From positions 3,162,001-3,226,000 of the forward strand of contig NZ_CP084469.1 in assembly GCF_020405205.1 (NCBI RefSeq): a DNA stretch of 64,000 nt, in the 5' to 3' direction. Of the stretch, positions 35,302 to 42,294 are shown one piece after another. The stretch comes from Natrinema salinisoli. Lineage in GTDB: Archaea; Halobacteriota; Halobacteria; Halobacteriales; Natrialbaceae. Under the pieces are notes generated by a model. It saw nothing but the letters and a program-made list of their open reading frames with translations, did no database searches and had not been told where the DNA came from. How positions within the stretch are numbered: position 1 is the first letter of the stretch; each line of letters opens with the position of its first letter. Position numbers and translations under genes: made by a program.

Positions 35302-35410
35302 TCGGAAGGAAGGCTCCAAACGCGAGAGCGGAGGGGGCGTGCTCCGAAACGCCCCGGGTGATACCAGCACCCGAGACTTGCTTCCAATCCCATCCAGGGA
35401 TTTGAAAGCA
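35302..35410 (+). ncRNA. candidate structured RNA with three consecutive hairpins
   Basis: A TATA-like AGATATAAGT (35271-35280) precedes a stretch with no coding frame. It contains GGGGCGT/ACGCCCC (35334-35355), directly followed by GGGTG/CACCC around ATACCAG (35356-35372), then an imperfect 12-bp stem (35380-35409, CCAATCCC/GGGATTTG). A second TATA (GGATATAAAC, 35431-35440) starts right after. It may be a small RNA. A leader for the zinc-ribbon gene at 35523 is an alternative. No known RNA family was recognised. Confidence 0.4.
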
Positions 35411-35430
35411 TGACTGCGTACATCCTACCG

Positions 35431-35440
35431 GGATATAAAC
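35431..35440 (+). promoter_or_regulatory. TATA box upstream of the zinc-ribbon gene
   Basis: GGATATAAAC would start transcription near 35462 and leave a leader of about 60 bases with GGAGG six to ten bases before the ATG at 35523. It argues against the upstream GTG at 35454. Confidence 0.5.
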
Positions 35441-35522
35441 GTCCCGCACGACAGTGGAATCAACCCCGAGAACCAGCGGCTGCTCCGACTCTGTCCCGCG
35501 TTCGCGACCCGCGGAGGGCGCG

Positions 35523-35747
35523 ATGAGTGACCGCGGCGAGGCGGGCAGCGACTCGAGCGGCGACGACCGGTCCGACCCCGACGAGACGGGTGAAGCGCCC
35601 GAGCCCTGGGTGCTCTCCCTCCCCGACTGCCCCGTGTGCGGCCAGCCCGTCACGAACGTGACCGTCACCGGCCCGCGCAGCGGGACCGCCGAACCCTGCG
35701 GTTGTTCGGTGCTGCCGAGCACCCTTGATCGGACGCCACGGGGCTGA
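35523..35747 (+). CDS. small zinc-ribbon protein
   Basis: 74 residues from the ATG at 35523, which has GGAGG just upstream. The N-terminal half is Ser/Asp/Gly-rich and acidic (SDRGEAGSDSSGDDRSDPDE). The C-terminal half holds CPVCGQPV and EPCGCSV, a four-Cys zinc ribbon. The frame is open back to a GTG at 35454, but the TATA box and ribosome-binding site favour the shorter protein. Function unknown; it is part of the accessory stretch between sufU and sufS. Confidence 0.6.
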   Translation: MSDRGEAGSDSSGDDRSDPDETGEAPEPWVLSLPDCPVCGQPVTNVTVTGPRSGTAEPCGCSVLPSTLDRTPRG

Positions 35748-35809
35748 GTCGAGGCTCGAGTCGAGTAGAGACCGGGACGAACATCGAGCGTCGGCCAGTG
35801 GGCCGATGG

Positions 35810-36625
35810 TTATTCGATTTCGAGATCCCACTGAGTCGGTGACTCGAGCGCAAGTTCCCGGACTGCCTCTCGGAGATCAGATTCGCTGTGCCACGTGAGA
35901 CATCGGTTCGCTTCTTCGAAACGTCGAAACAGAGCGAGATGCACCCAGCTGTACGACGGACTGTCGGCAGGCCTCTCTGACAGTGCCTCTTCGAGGTACT
36001 CCGTGAGCTCGTGTTCCGTGATCCGGATGCCGCCACGCTGTGCGGTTGCGATCAGGCCCCGTAGCTCCGCTTTCTTTTGGCTACCGTCCAAATCATCGGC
36101 AAAGGCGATTTGACGTCCTATCTGTAGTACTTCGTTTTTCGTGTCGACGGTTCCGTGTCCGCTCCCATAGTAATCACGCGGCAACACAACCGTCTGGGTG
36201 AAGCATCGCTCGTGGCCGAGCAACCCGAGTTCGACGGCTTCACCGCCGGATTCTTTCTCGTAAATGGCAACGTTCGTGTCGCCGAATTCCGTGAGGAGGT
36301 GGAACTTGAGTTCGAACTCCAGCGGGTCGGTCCGGCCCTGTCCGATGGTAAGTCCAAGCGGTGGCGTATCGCCGAGAACGATCGCGTTCGCAGTAGTCGG
36401 TTTCGCGAGCTCGTACTGAGCGATTCTGAGCGATGTGTGGTACTTCCCCCGATAACTCCCGAAGACGATGTACGATGTGTATCCCGCAGCCTGAAGCTGC
36501 GGTAGTTCTTCGTTTATCCAGTTTCGGAGCGTCGTATAGTCCTCACTCGGCAGTGTCACTCCCGAAAGCGCACGCTGGAGTGCCGCATGCACCCGTTGTC
36601 GATGCTCGTCATCTCGAGTTGGCAT
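35810..36625 (-). CDS. uncharacterised protein, possible TIR/deoxyribosyltransferase-like fold
   Basis: 271 residues; no family recognised. Residues 50-60 (TSYIVFGSYRG), 80-87 (NAIVLGDT) and 117-135 (TNVAIYEKESGGEAVELGLL) form a strand-helix order in which a Glu/Ser-Gly-Gly-x-x-x-Glu-Leu-Gly pattern follows a hydrophobic strand. That order resembles nucleotide hydrolases of the nucleoside 2-deoxyribosyltransferase/TIR type. The last 90 residues are helical (AELRGLIATAQRGGIRITEHELTEYLEEAL). Base composition is lower in GC than in neighbours, hinting at transfer. It is divergent from a winged-helix regulator 123 bases away. The fold call is inference only. Confidence 0.6.
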   Translation of the reverse strand: MPTRDDEHRQRVHAALQRALSGVTLPSEDYTTLRNWINEELPQLQAAGYTSYIVFGSYRGKYHTSLRIAQYELAKPTTANAIVLGDTPPLGLTIGQGRTDPLEFELKFHLLTEFGDTNVAIYEKESGGEAVELGLLGHERCFTQTVVLPRDYYGSGHGTVDTKNEVLQIGRQIAFADDLDGSQKKAELRGLIATAQRGGIRITEHELTEYLEEALSERPADSPSYSWVHLALFRRFEEANRCLTWHSESDLREAVRELALESPTQWDLEIE

Positions 36626-36748
36626 CTCTTATTATCACGATTGGTGATGCGATCAAATCAATGCTTCGACTATGACGGCTATCTAATATAGAATCGTCAT
36701 GGTCTACCCGAAACATTTACCGAACTGGCTCCATTAGCTGCTAATATC

Positions 36749-37399
36749 ATGAGCCGTCGCTCGGACGTTTTGACTGATCAGGGCGTTTCTGTCGGGGAAC
36801 CCCGCATCGAGCGTCTCTTCGGTGTGGACGATACGGCACCGTACGAAACCCAGCGGGCTGTTCAGCGGTATCTCTCCCAGGAGACTCGTCACAACATCCT
36901 CCAGGTGATCCTCGGCCACCCGGAGCATCTGGTTTCGGTCACGGAGTTCGATTACTACGTTCCGAAGAGCCGCTCGACCATCAGCGAGCAGCTTGCAGAT
37001 CTTGCGGATCACGAAATCGTCACGCGGTATCATCACGAGTCGAACGCAGACGTACGGGACATCCCCGACGACTTCTGGGGACTCACCGAGTTCGGCGTCG
37101 ATCTGCTCGAGGAATACAAGTATCTGCGGGGCCTGCCCGTCATGCGTGCGGTCCACGACGCGACGCACAGAACCGATACCGTCCAGCGCCACGAAAACGC
37201 GCCTCGACCGGCGCTACCCGATGCGGTCCGCGAGGCCATCGACTACGACGAACCGGACCCGGACGACGGCCCGCTATCGGGCGAGACGTCGCTCGAAGAG
37301 TTGCGCGAGCAAACGTTCTACGCAGATGCGGCTCCGGCCGATCCCGACGTGTTGAACGAGGATGCGGACGGTAACCGATCGCTCGACGAGCTCTTCTAA
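36749..37399 (+). CDS. winged-helix (ArsR/MarR-like) regulator
   Basis: 216 residues. The DNA-binding part is ETRHNILQVILGHPEHLVSV, then KSRSTISEQLADLADHEIVTRYH, a winged helix with a recognition helix beginning at Arg-Ser-Thr-Ile. DDFWGLTEFGVDLLEEYKYLRG is the following helical part, and the acidic C-terminal tail (residues about 150-216) looks disordered. Homologues are frequent in haloarchaeal accessory regions. It faces the unknown gene at 35810, so it probably controls it or the adjoining palindrome-rich region. An AT-rich stretch with CATTTACC lies about 30 bases before the start. Confidence 0.78.
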   Translation: MSRRSDVLTDQGVSVGEPRIERLFGVDDTAPYETQRAVQRYLSQETRHNILQVILGHPEHLVSVTEFDYYVPKSRSTISEQLADLADHEIVTRYHHESNADVRDIPDDFWGLTEFGVDLLEEYKYLRGLPVMRAVHDATHRTDTVQRHENAPRPALPDAVREAIDYDEPDPDDGPLSGETSLEELREQTFYADAAPADPDVLNEDADGNRSLDELF

Positions 37400-37452
37400 C
37401 TTCTTGCTATCCAGAGACCCGCGTTCAGGAACATCAAATACTGACAATCAGC

Positions 37453-37728
37453 GTTCGCTTACGCGAACAATTGACGCGCCTGGCGAGAGCGAAGCTCTCG
37501 CTGGCCTCCGCTCACTTCGTTCGCGAAGACATCTACGAAGCGGCGAAGCCGCTTCGAGCCTTGCCTCGTGGTTCGAGAGACCAAAGGTCTCTCGTCATGC
37601 TGCAAGACCGGAGGTCTTGCATAGATCGCAAACGCTTCGCGTTTGCTCACTCACGAAACGGCGGAGCCGTTTCGAACGACGGTGCTCGGCAAGACGTCCC
37701 TCGCGCGTCAGCTAAAGAGCTGACGCGC
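37453..37728. repeat. array of nine short perfect palindromes
   Basis: Nine hairpins stand in a row: 37453-37468 (GTTCGC), 37483-37501 (GCGAGAGC), 37515-37528 (CTTCG), 37536-37556 (CGAAGCGGC), 37574-37594 (CGAGAGACC), 37601-37621 (TGCAAGACC), 37628-37646 (GCAAACGC), 37654-37674 (CGAAACGGC) and 37703-37728 (GCGCGTCAGCT). Arms of 5-11 bases enclose loops of three or four bases, such as GAA, AAA, GGA or TTC. The last overlaps the sufS stop codon. No gene is contained in 37400-37707. Confidence 0.9.
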
Positions 37729-38952
37729 ATCGTCGATGGCGTCGACCAACTTGTCGACTTCCTCCTTCGTGTTGTAGACGTAGAAGGAGGCTCGAGCCGA
37801 CGCCGCGACGCCCAGTTTATCGTGGAGCGGCTGGGTACAGTGGTCGCCGGCGCGGATCGCGACCGCGTGGTCGTTCATGATCGAGGCGAGGTCGTGGGCG
37901 TGGACGCTCTCGAGGTTGAAGCCGACGAGCCCGCCCCGGTCGGGGCCGGGTTCGGGACCGTAGATCTCGACGTCGTCTTCGGCCGCCAGTTGTTCGTATG
38001 CGTAGCGGGCCATCTCCTCCTCGTGGGCCTCGATGCGCTCCATGCCGATGTCCTCGAGGTAGTCGATCGCGGCGACGAGGCCGACGGCTTCGGCGATCTG
38101 TGGCGTCCCGGCCTCGAACTTCCAGGGGAGATCGTTCCAGGTCGACTCCTCGTAGGTGACCTTCGTGATCATGTCGCCGCCGTAGAGGTACGGCTGCATC
38201 GACTCGAGGATCTCCTGTTTGCCGTAGAGGACGCCGATCCCGGTGGGGCCGGCCATCTTGTGGCCGGAGAAGGCGTAGAAGTCGGCATCTATTGCCTCGA
38301 CGTCGACGGGGCGGTTGGGGACGGCCTGCGCGCCGTCGATGAACGCCAGCGCGTCGTGGTCGTGGGCGATATCGACGAGCTCGGAGACGGGATTGACGGT
38401 GCCGAGGGTGTTCGAGACGTGGACCGCCGAGACCATCGCGGTGTCGTCGGTGATGAGCTCGCGGGCGTGATCCATGTCGAGGCGGCCGTCCTCCGTGACC
38501 CGGATGTACTTGACGTCGGCACCCGTGCGCTTGCCGATCTGCTGCCACGTGACCAGCGAGGCGTGGTGTTCCATCTCGGTGAGGACGACCTCGTCGCCGG
38601 GGCCGAGTTCGTTCAGCCCCCACGAGTAGCCGACCAGGTTCTCGGCTTCGGTCGTGTTCTTGGTGAAGACGATCTCCTCGCGGCCGTCGGCGCCGATGAA
38701 GTCGGCGACGCGGTCGTGGGCCTCCTCGTAAGCGATCGAGGCCTCCTGGCTGAGGTGGTGGATGCCGCGGTGGACGTTGGCGTTGTACTCGCGGTAGTAG
38801 TCGCTCATCGCGTCGACGACCGGATCCGGCGTCTGGGTCGTCGCCGCGTTGTCGAGGTAGACGAGCTGCTCGCCGTTGAACTCCCGCTGGAGGATCGGAA
38901 ACTCCTCCCGGATCGCCCCGACGTCGAGCGACTCGAGGTTCTGTTGACTCAT
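37708..38952 (-). CDS. sufS: cysteine desulfurase SufS
   Basis: 414 residues of the class V PLP family that takes sulfur from Cys for Fe-S cluster assembly. Motifs: VYLDNAATTQTPDPV, NVHRGIHHLSQEA, VFTKNTTEAENLV, LTEMEHHASLV, AFIDGAQAVPNRPVD, DFYAFSGHKMAGPTGIGVLYG (PLP Lys in SGHK), and RAGDHCTQPLHDKLG with the catalytic Cys. The scaffold gene sufU is 4 kb downstream on the same strand. The stop codon is inside a perfect 11-bp hairpin. Confidence 0.95.
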   Translation of the reverse strand: MSQQNLESLDVGAIREEFPILQREFNGEQLVYLDNAATTQTPDPVVDAMSDYYREYNANVHRGIHHLSQEASIAYEEAHDRVADFIGADGREEIVFTKNTTEAENLVGYSWGLNELGPGDEVVLTEMEHHASLVTWQQIGKRTGADVKYIRVTEDGRLDMDHARELITDDTAMVSAVHVSNTLGTVNPVSELVDIAHDHDALAFIDGAQAVPNRPVDVEAIDADFYAFSGHKMAGPTGIGVLYGKQEILESMQPYLYGGDMITKVTYEESTWNDLPWKFEAGTPQIAEAVGLVAAIDYLEDIGMERIEAHEEEMARYAYEQLAAEDDVEIYGPEPGPDRGGLVGFNLESVHAHDLASIMNDHAVAIRAGDHCTQPLHDKLGVAASARASFYVYNTKEEVDKLVDAIDDARQLFS

Positions 38953-39289
38953 TGGTGACTAGCAGGGACCGGACACAAAACACTCCTTCGGTCCGGACGT
39001 GGCGGGATTTTCCGGCATCTCGACGAACCGGCTCGAATTGCGCCGTCGGAGTTCGATACCGGTTCTCGAGCCCGGTCGACGACGCGAAACGGTAGGTGGG
39101 TGGGAGCGGGCGGAGACGGGGTTGGGGAGGTGAACGGCAGGGGTCGGTGGGGGAGGGGGTGGTCTGGTGGGTGCCCCTGCCGCAATGCATCGGTAAGGGT
39201 TCCCTTGACATATCAGTGTTCCCAAACGATTTTGGTACCGGTCGGATCGCCACCGGGGAGCGACCGTCCGCGGTCGAACGGCCGACGCG
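38953..39289. other. G-rich intergenic region upstream of sufS
   Basis: 337 bases without a gene. The plus strand at 39091-39172 is a run of G-tracts (GGTGGGTGGGAGCGGGCGG, GACGGGGTTGGGGAGG, GGTGGGGGAGGGGGTGG), a candidate for G-quadruplex formation. The rest, near 39180-39240, has AT-rich words and may hold the promoter of the divergent or upstream gene. Confidence 0.6.
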
Positions 39290-40153
39290 TTACCGGTCGA
39301 CGGCTCGGCTGACGATCGACGGCTGCGTGTACCCCAATAGCAGTTCCGCATATCGGGCGGACAACCACGCGACGGCGTTGAGAAGGTGCAAGACGACGAG
39401 TCCGACGAGGACGCCGACCGCCGTGACGGCCAGGGCCGCCGGAAGCGAGTCGACGTACAGCGAAACCAACTCGCCGTCGGCGATCGAGAGCGCAACCGGG
39501 GAGACGTCGATGGTCCAGCCGTCGTGCTGGTACGTGAGCTCGGGGATCAACTCGATCGGATCGCCGACGTGGATGCCGACCAGATCGTTCCGGTAGTGCA
39601 ACGGTGCGGCGACCAGCACGTACGTGAACGCGAAACTAACGGTGAGGAGGAGAAACGAGACGAATCCCAGTACGAACTTGCTGAACAGGTACCCGAGCCC
39701 CTTCCACGTCCCGCGATCCGAGACGAGCCGTCGCACCCGCTCGCGAACGCCTCGAGGCGGTTCGGACGTCGGAATGTCGGCGTCGAGCAACCGACCGGCG
39801 AGGACTCGCTCGAGGGCGGTCAACTCGATCGAGACGAACAGAGTGAACAGGACGCTCGGAACCCCCATGCACAAGAATACGAGCGCGAGCGGAATCCCGG
39901 CGAACAGGATCGCGACGGGTTCCGACGTAGCCATCTCGACGAACGCGAACGCGAGACCGATCGGGATCGCGAATCCGGTAAGGAGGACGGTGAAGTAGCC
40001 CATCCCCAGCGGGAACGCGAGCAAGAGATACAGGAGGTTGTAGTACGTCTGTTCTCGAACGGCGACGCCGAAGAACCAGCGGCTCGCGGTTCGAGCGCGT
40101 TCGAGTGCTGTTCCGACCGCGGCGAGGGGCGATGACGGACGTGTCGATCTCAT
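39290..40153 (-). CDS. putative-sensor-domain membrane protein
   Basis: 287 residues. Pairs of hydrophobic segments (YNLLYLLLAFPLGMGYFTVLL, ILFAGIPLALVFLCMG, and two near the C-terminus) flank soluble loops. Motif TYYNLLYLLLAFPLGMGYF and IELTALERVLAGRLLDADIP resemble the putative sensor (Pfam sensor-type) domain found in haloarchaeal and actinobacterial membrane proteins. The start at 40153 overlaps the previous stop by four bases (ATGA). Last of a four-gene operon with a winged-helix regulator. No ligand is known. Confidence 0.75.
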   Translation of the reverse strand: MRSTRPSSPLAAVGTALERARTASRWFFGVAVREQTYYNLLYLLLAFPLGMGYFTVLLTGFAIPIGLAFAFVEMATSEPVAILFAGIPLALVFLCMGVPSVLFTLFVSIELTALERVLAGRLLDADIPTSEPPRGVRERVRRLVSDRGTWKGLGYLFSKFVLGFVSFLLLTVSFAFTYVLVAAPLHYRNDLVGIHVGDPIELIPELTYQHDGWTIDVSPVALSIADGELVSLYVDSLPAALAVTAVGVLVGLVVLHLLNAVAWLSARYAELLLGYTQPSIVSRAVDR

Positions 40154-40515
40154 CTGGAATCGGGCCTCCTGAACGAGCGAACGATCGCGAGCAGTCCGAG
40201 CAGGTGGCAGGCGGTGACGACGAGTAGCACCGTCGCATCGGCCGCGTCGGTCGCCCAATCGATCGCGTGTGACAGCACGAAGGGGACGACGGTGAGGAAG
40301 GCGACACCGACGGCCAGGAACAGCATCGGCCGGCTGGCGTTGCGAGCGTACCCTCGATAGGCGGTCCAGGTCACGACCGTTCCGAGCGCGGCGCTCGCCA
40401 TCCCGGCGAAGAAGATCGTCGTCGTCTCGTCCAGCCCGTCCACCGTCGTCATCACCTCGAGGAGGGAGACGACGGCGGCACCGAGCGGAGTGGTACTCGC
40501 GGTCACTGGTGGCAC
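40150..40515 (-). CDS. DUF7521-like small membrane protein
   Basis: 121 residues, GTG start. Three hydrophobic segments: IFFAGMASAALGTVVTW, MLFLAVGVAFLTVVPFVLS and ATVLLVVTACHLLGLLAIV, with the motif YRGYARNASRPMLFLAVG between them. It is a paralogue of the next gene upstream (same YxGYRxxxxxPxLxLAxG pattern). The family name DUF7521 is recalled, not searched. Part of the operon controlled by the regulator at 40873. Confidence 0.7.
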   Translation of the reverse strand: MPPVTASTTPLGAAVVSLLEVMTTVDGLDETTTIFFAGMASAALGTVVTWTAYRGYARNASRPMLFLAVGVAFLTVVPFVLSHAIDWATDAADATVLLVVTACHLLGLLAIVRSFRRPDSR

Positions 40516-40549
40516 CTCCGGCGATCGGAGCGATCGGTAGCGTCCCCTC

Positions 40550-40867
40550 TCACGGCCGGCCGTAGACGGTGTAGAGGATCGCCGTGAGGCCGACGATCTC
40601 GCTGAGGCTCGCGAGGACCGTCGTGGTTACCGACGCCGCTCCGAAGACTGTCGGGAGCAGGAAGCGAAGGATCGTCGGTACTGCGGCGAGCAGCGTAATG
40701 CCGAGTGCGAGCCAGAGCAGCGGGGGCCGCCGGGAGTCCCTGTACCCGTCGTAGGCGCGTTTCGCGATCCAACACGCGATCGCGAACGCGGTCGCCTGTC
40801 CGGCGAAGACGGCGATCGCGACCGCCGCCGTGCCGCCGTCGACGGTCTGAATAGGGAAGCCGAGCAT
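40550..40867 (-). CDS. DUF7521-like small membrane protein, paralogue
   Basis: 105 residues from the ATG at 40867 (MLGFPIQTVDGGTAAVAIAV). Three hydrophobic segments and the motif RAYDGYRDSRRPPLLWLALG match the neighbour at 40150, so a tandem duplication is likely. Five bases separate it from the regulator stop and 34 from the paralogue. The role is unknown, perhaps a small membrane partner of the sensor-domain protein downstream. Confidence 0.7.
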   Translation of the reverse strand: MLGFPIQTVDGGTAAVAIAVFAGQATAFAIACWIAKRAYDGYRDSRRPPLLWLALGITLLAAVPTILRFLLPTVFGAASVTTTVLASLSEIVGLTAILYTVYGRP

Positions 40868-40872
40868 GCCGA

Positions 40873-41214
40873 TCACAGGTCCTCGAATAACCGGGTGAAC
40901 CGGTCGGCCGGATCCTCGTCGCGACGATACACGTCCATCTCCATCGACCCCTCGGCGATCTCGATCGCAACGCGCTCGAGTCGGGTGCTGTAGGTCTTGT
41001 AGTGGTGTCCATCTGGATCGAGCTCCTGGTATTCGTCGAGGAACCCCTGGTCCGCGAGCCGTTCGATCCGCCGATAGATCGTCGGCGGGGAGGCGTCGCA
41101 ACACTCGGTGAGTCGGTCGACGGACATCGGTTCCTCGCTCGCGGCGATGAGGATGCGGCGCGCGTACTCGTCGTCGAGGAGTGCGAGCACTTCCCGATCC
41201 TCATCGTCGGTCAT
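40873..41214 (-). CDS. ArsR-like winged-helix regulator
   Basis: 113 residues, start at 41214 (MTDDEDREVLALLDDEYARR). The helix-turn-helix is MSVDRLTECCDASPPTIYRRIERLADQGFL and the wing YQELDPDGHHYKTYST. Leaderless by TATA position (TTTTATATC, 27 bases upstream). It heads the operon with two DUF7521-like proteins and a sensor-domain protein, and the gene faces an ABC exporter across 102 bases that hold a shared TATA box and a palindrome, so it probably represses or senses for both sides. Confidence 0.85.
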   Translation of the reverse strand: MTDDEDREVLALLDDEYARRILIAASEEPMSVDRLTECCDASPPTIYRRIERLADQGFLDEYQELDPDGHHYKTYSTRLERVAIEIAEGSMEMDVYRRDEDPADRFTRLFEDL

Positions 41215-41235
41215 TCGGTCGTTCGTATGACAGGA

Positions 41236-41278
41236 TGATATAAAAGAACCCACAGTTTCGGAGCGTGAAACCGTGGGT
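41236..41278. promoter_or_regulatory. shared divergent TATA box with adjoining palindrome
   Basis: GATATAAAAG (41237-41246) reads as a TATA box in both directions. Next to it lies ACCCAC-a-GTTTC, seven bases, GAAAC-c-GTGGGT (41248-41278), an inverted repeat with one mismatch. The plus-strand start of transcription would fall inside the palindrome. This is a likely operator of the regulator at 40873. Confidence 0.6.
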
Positions 41279-41316
41279 CCCGGATTACCTTCCCACAGCA
41301 CGTAGCGACGACCGGA

Positions 41317-42294
41317 ATGACTGCGATCGAGACGTCCGGGTTGACGAAGGAGTACGGGGACATCACCGCCGTCGACGACCTCGACCTCACCGTCGCCGAC
41401 GGCGAGGTGTTCGGCTTTTTAGGCCCCAACGGGGCGGGGAAGTCGACGACGATCAACATGTTACTGGACTTGACGCGCCCGACTGCGGGATCGGCGACGG
41501 TGCTGGGATACGACGCCCAGGACGAGAGCGACGATATCAGTCCTCGCGTCGGCGTGTTGCCGGAGGGGTTCGACGTGTATCCCCGCCTGTCGGGTCGACG
41601 CCACGTCGAGTTCGCCGGGAAGACGAAAGGGACCGACGACGATCCGGACGAAATTCTGGCACGCGTCGGGCTCTCGGCCGAGGACGGCGACCGGCCGGCG
41701 GGCGACTACTCCAAAGGAATGCGCCAGCGGCTCGCGACCGGGATGGCCCTGGTCGGCGATCCCGACCTCCTCATCATGGACGAACCCTCCACGGGGCTCG
41801 ACCCCCACGGCATCCGCGAGATGCAGGACCTCGTCCGCAGCGAAGCCGAGCGCGGGACGACCGTCTTCTTCTCGAGTCACATCCTCGAGCACGTCGAGGC
41901 GGTCTGTGACCGCGTCGGCGTGTTGAACGAGGGCGAACTCGTCGCCGTCGACACGATCGATGGACTCCGCGCGGAGCTCGGCGGCGGTGCGACGATGACG
42001 GTGACGCTCGCGGATCCCGCCGAGTGGGCCCGCGATCTCGTCACCTCGATCGAAGGAGTCGCCGATACGACGGCCTCCGGACGCACCCTCGAGCTATCGG
42101 TCGTCGATCCGGCGGCGAAGGCGACCGTCGTAACCGCGCTCGCCGACGCGGGGGCGACGATTCGGGATCTGCGGATCGAGGAGGTCTCCCTCGAGTCGCT
42201 GTTTACCGCGCTGACGAACGGCGACGAGGGCCGATCCGGGACGGGAGCGGGGACGAACGATGCGGTGACGACCGAAACGGAGGCGGCGCGATGA
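41317..42294 (+). CDS. ABC transporter ATP-binding protein
   Basis: 325 residues. Walker A FLGPNGAGKSTTINM, Q-loop region LPEGFD, signature YSKGMRQRLATGMAL, Walker B DLLIMDEPSTGLDPHG and switch His in FFSSHILEHVEAV are intact. The C-terminal 100 residues (TMTVTLADPAEWARDLV and IEEVSLESLFTAL) are the usual extension of export-type ATPases. ATGA overlap with the permease gene. Divergent from a winged-helix regulator. Substrate unknown. Confidence 0.93.
   Translation: MTAIETSGLTKEYGDITAVDDLDLTVADGEVFGFLGPNGAGKSTTINMLLDLTRPTAGSATVLGYDAQDESDDISPRVGVLPEGFDVYPRLSGRRHVEFAGKTKGTDDDPDEILARVGLSAEDGDRPAGDYSKGMRQRLATGMALVGDPDLLIMDEPSTGLDPHGIREMQDLVRSEAERGTTVFFSSHILEHVEAVCDRVGVLNEGELVAVDTIDGLRAELGGGATMTVTLADPAEWARDLVTSIEGVADTTASGRTLELSVVDPAAKATVVTALADAGATIRDLRIEEVSLESLFTALTNGDEGRSGTGAGTNDAVTTETEAAR

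Noticed and set aside
35356-35372. GATACCAGC loop recalling the theophylline aptamer
   Set aside because: The second half of the aptamer (CCCUUGGCAGC) is absent, and that aptamer is artificial. A known riboswitch could not be assigned.
35380-35409. Possible single CRISPR-like repeat (GCTTCCAATCCC ... GGGATTTGAAAGC)
   Set aside because: It resembles the ends of haloarchaeal CRISPR repeats, but there is only one copy, no second repeat within 100 bases, and no cas genes in the window.
36433-36675. 80-codon plus-strand frame opposite the start of the unknown gene at 35810
   Set aside because: It overlaps the 5' part of a better supported gene and has no start signals.
39091-39172. G-rich block as a possible replication origin or CRISPR leader
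   Set aside because: No orc1/cdc6 gene, no origin-recognition-box repeats and no CRISPR repeats are nearby; kept only as a quadruplex candidate.
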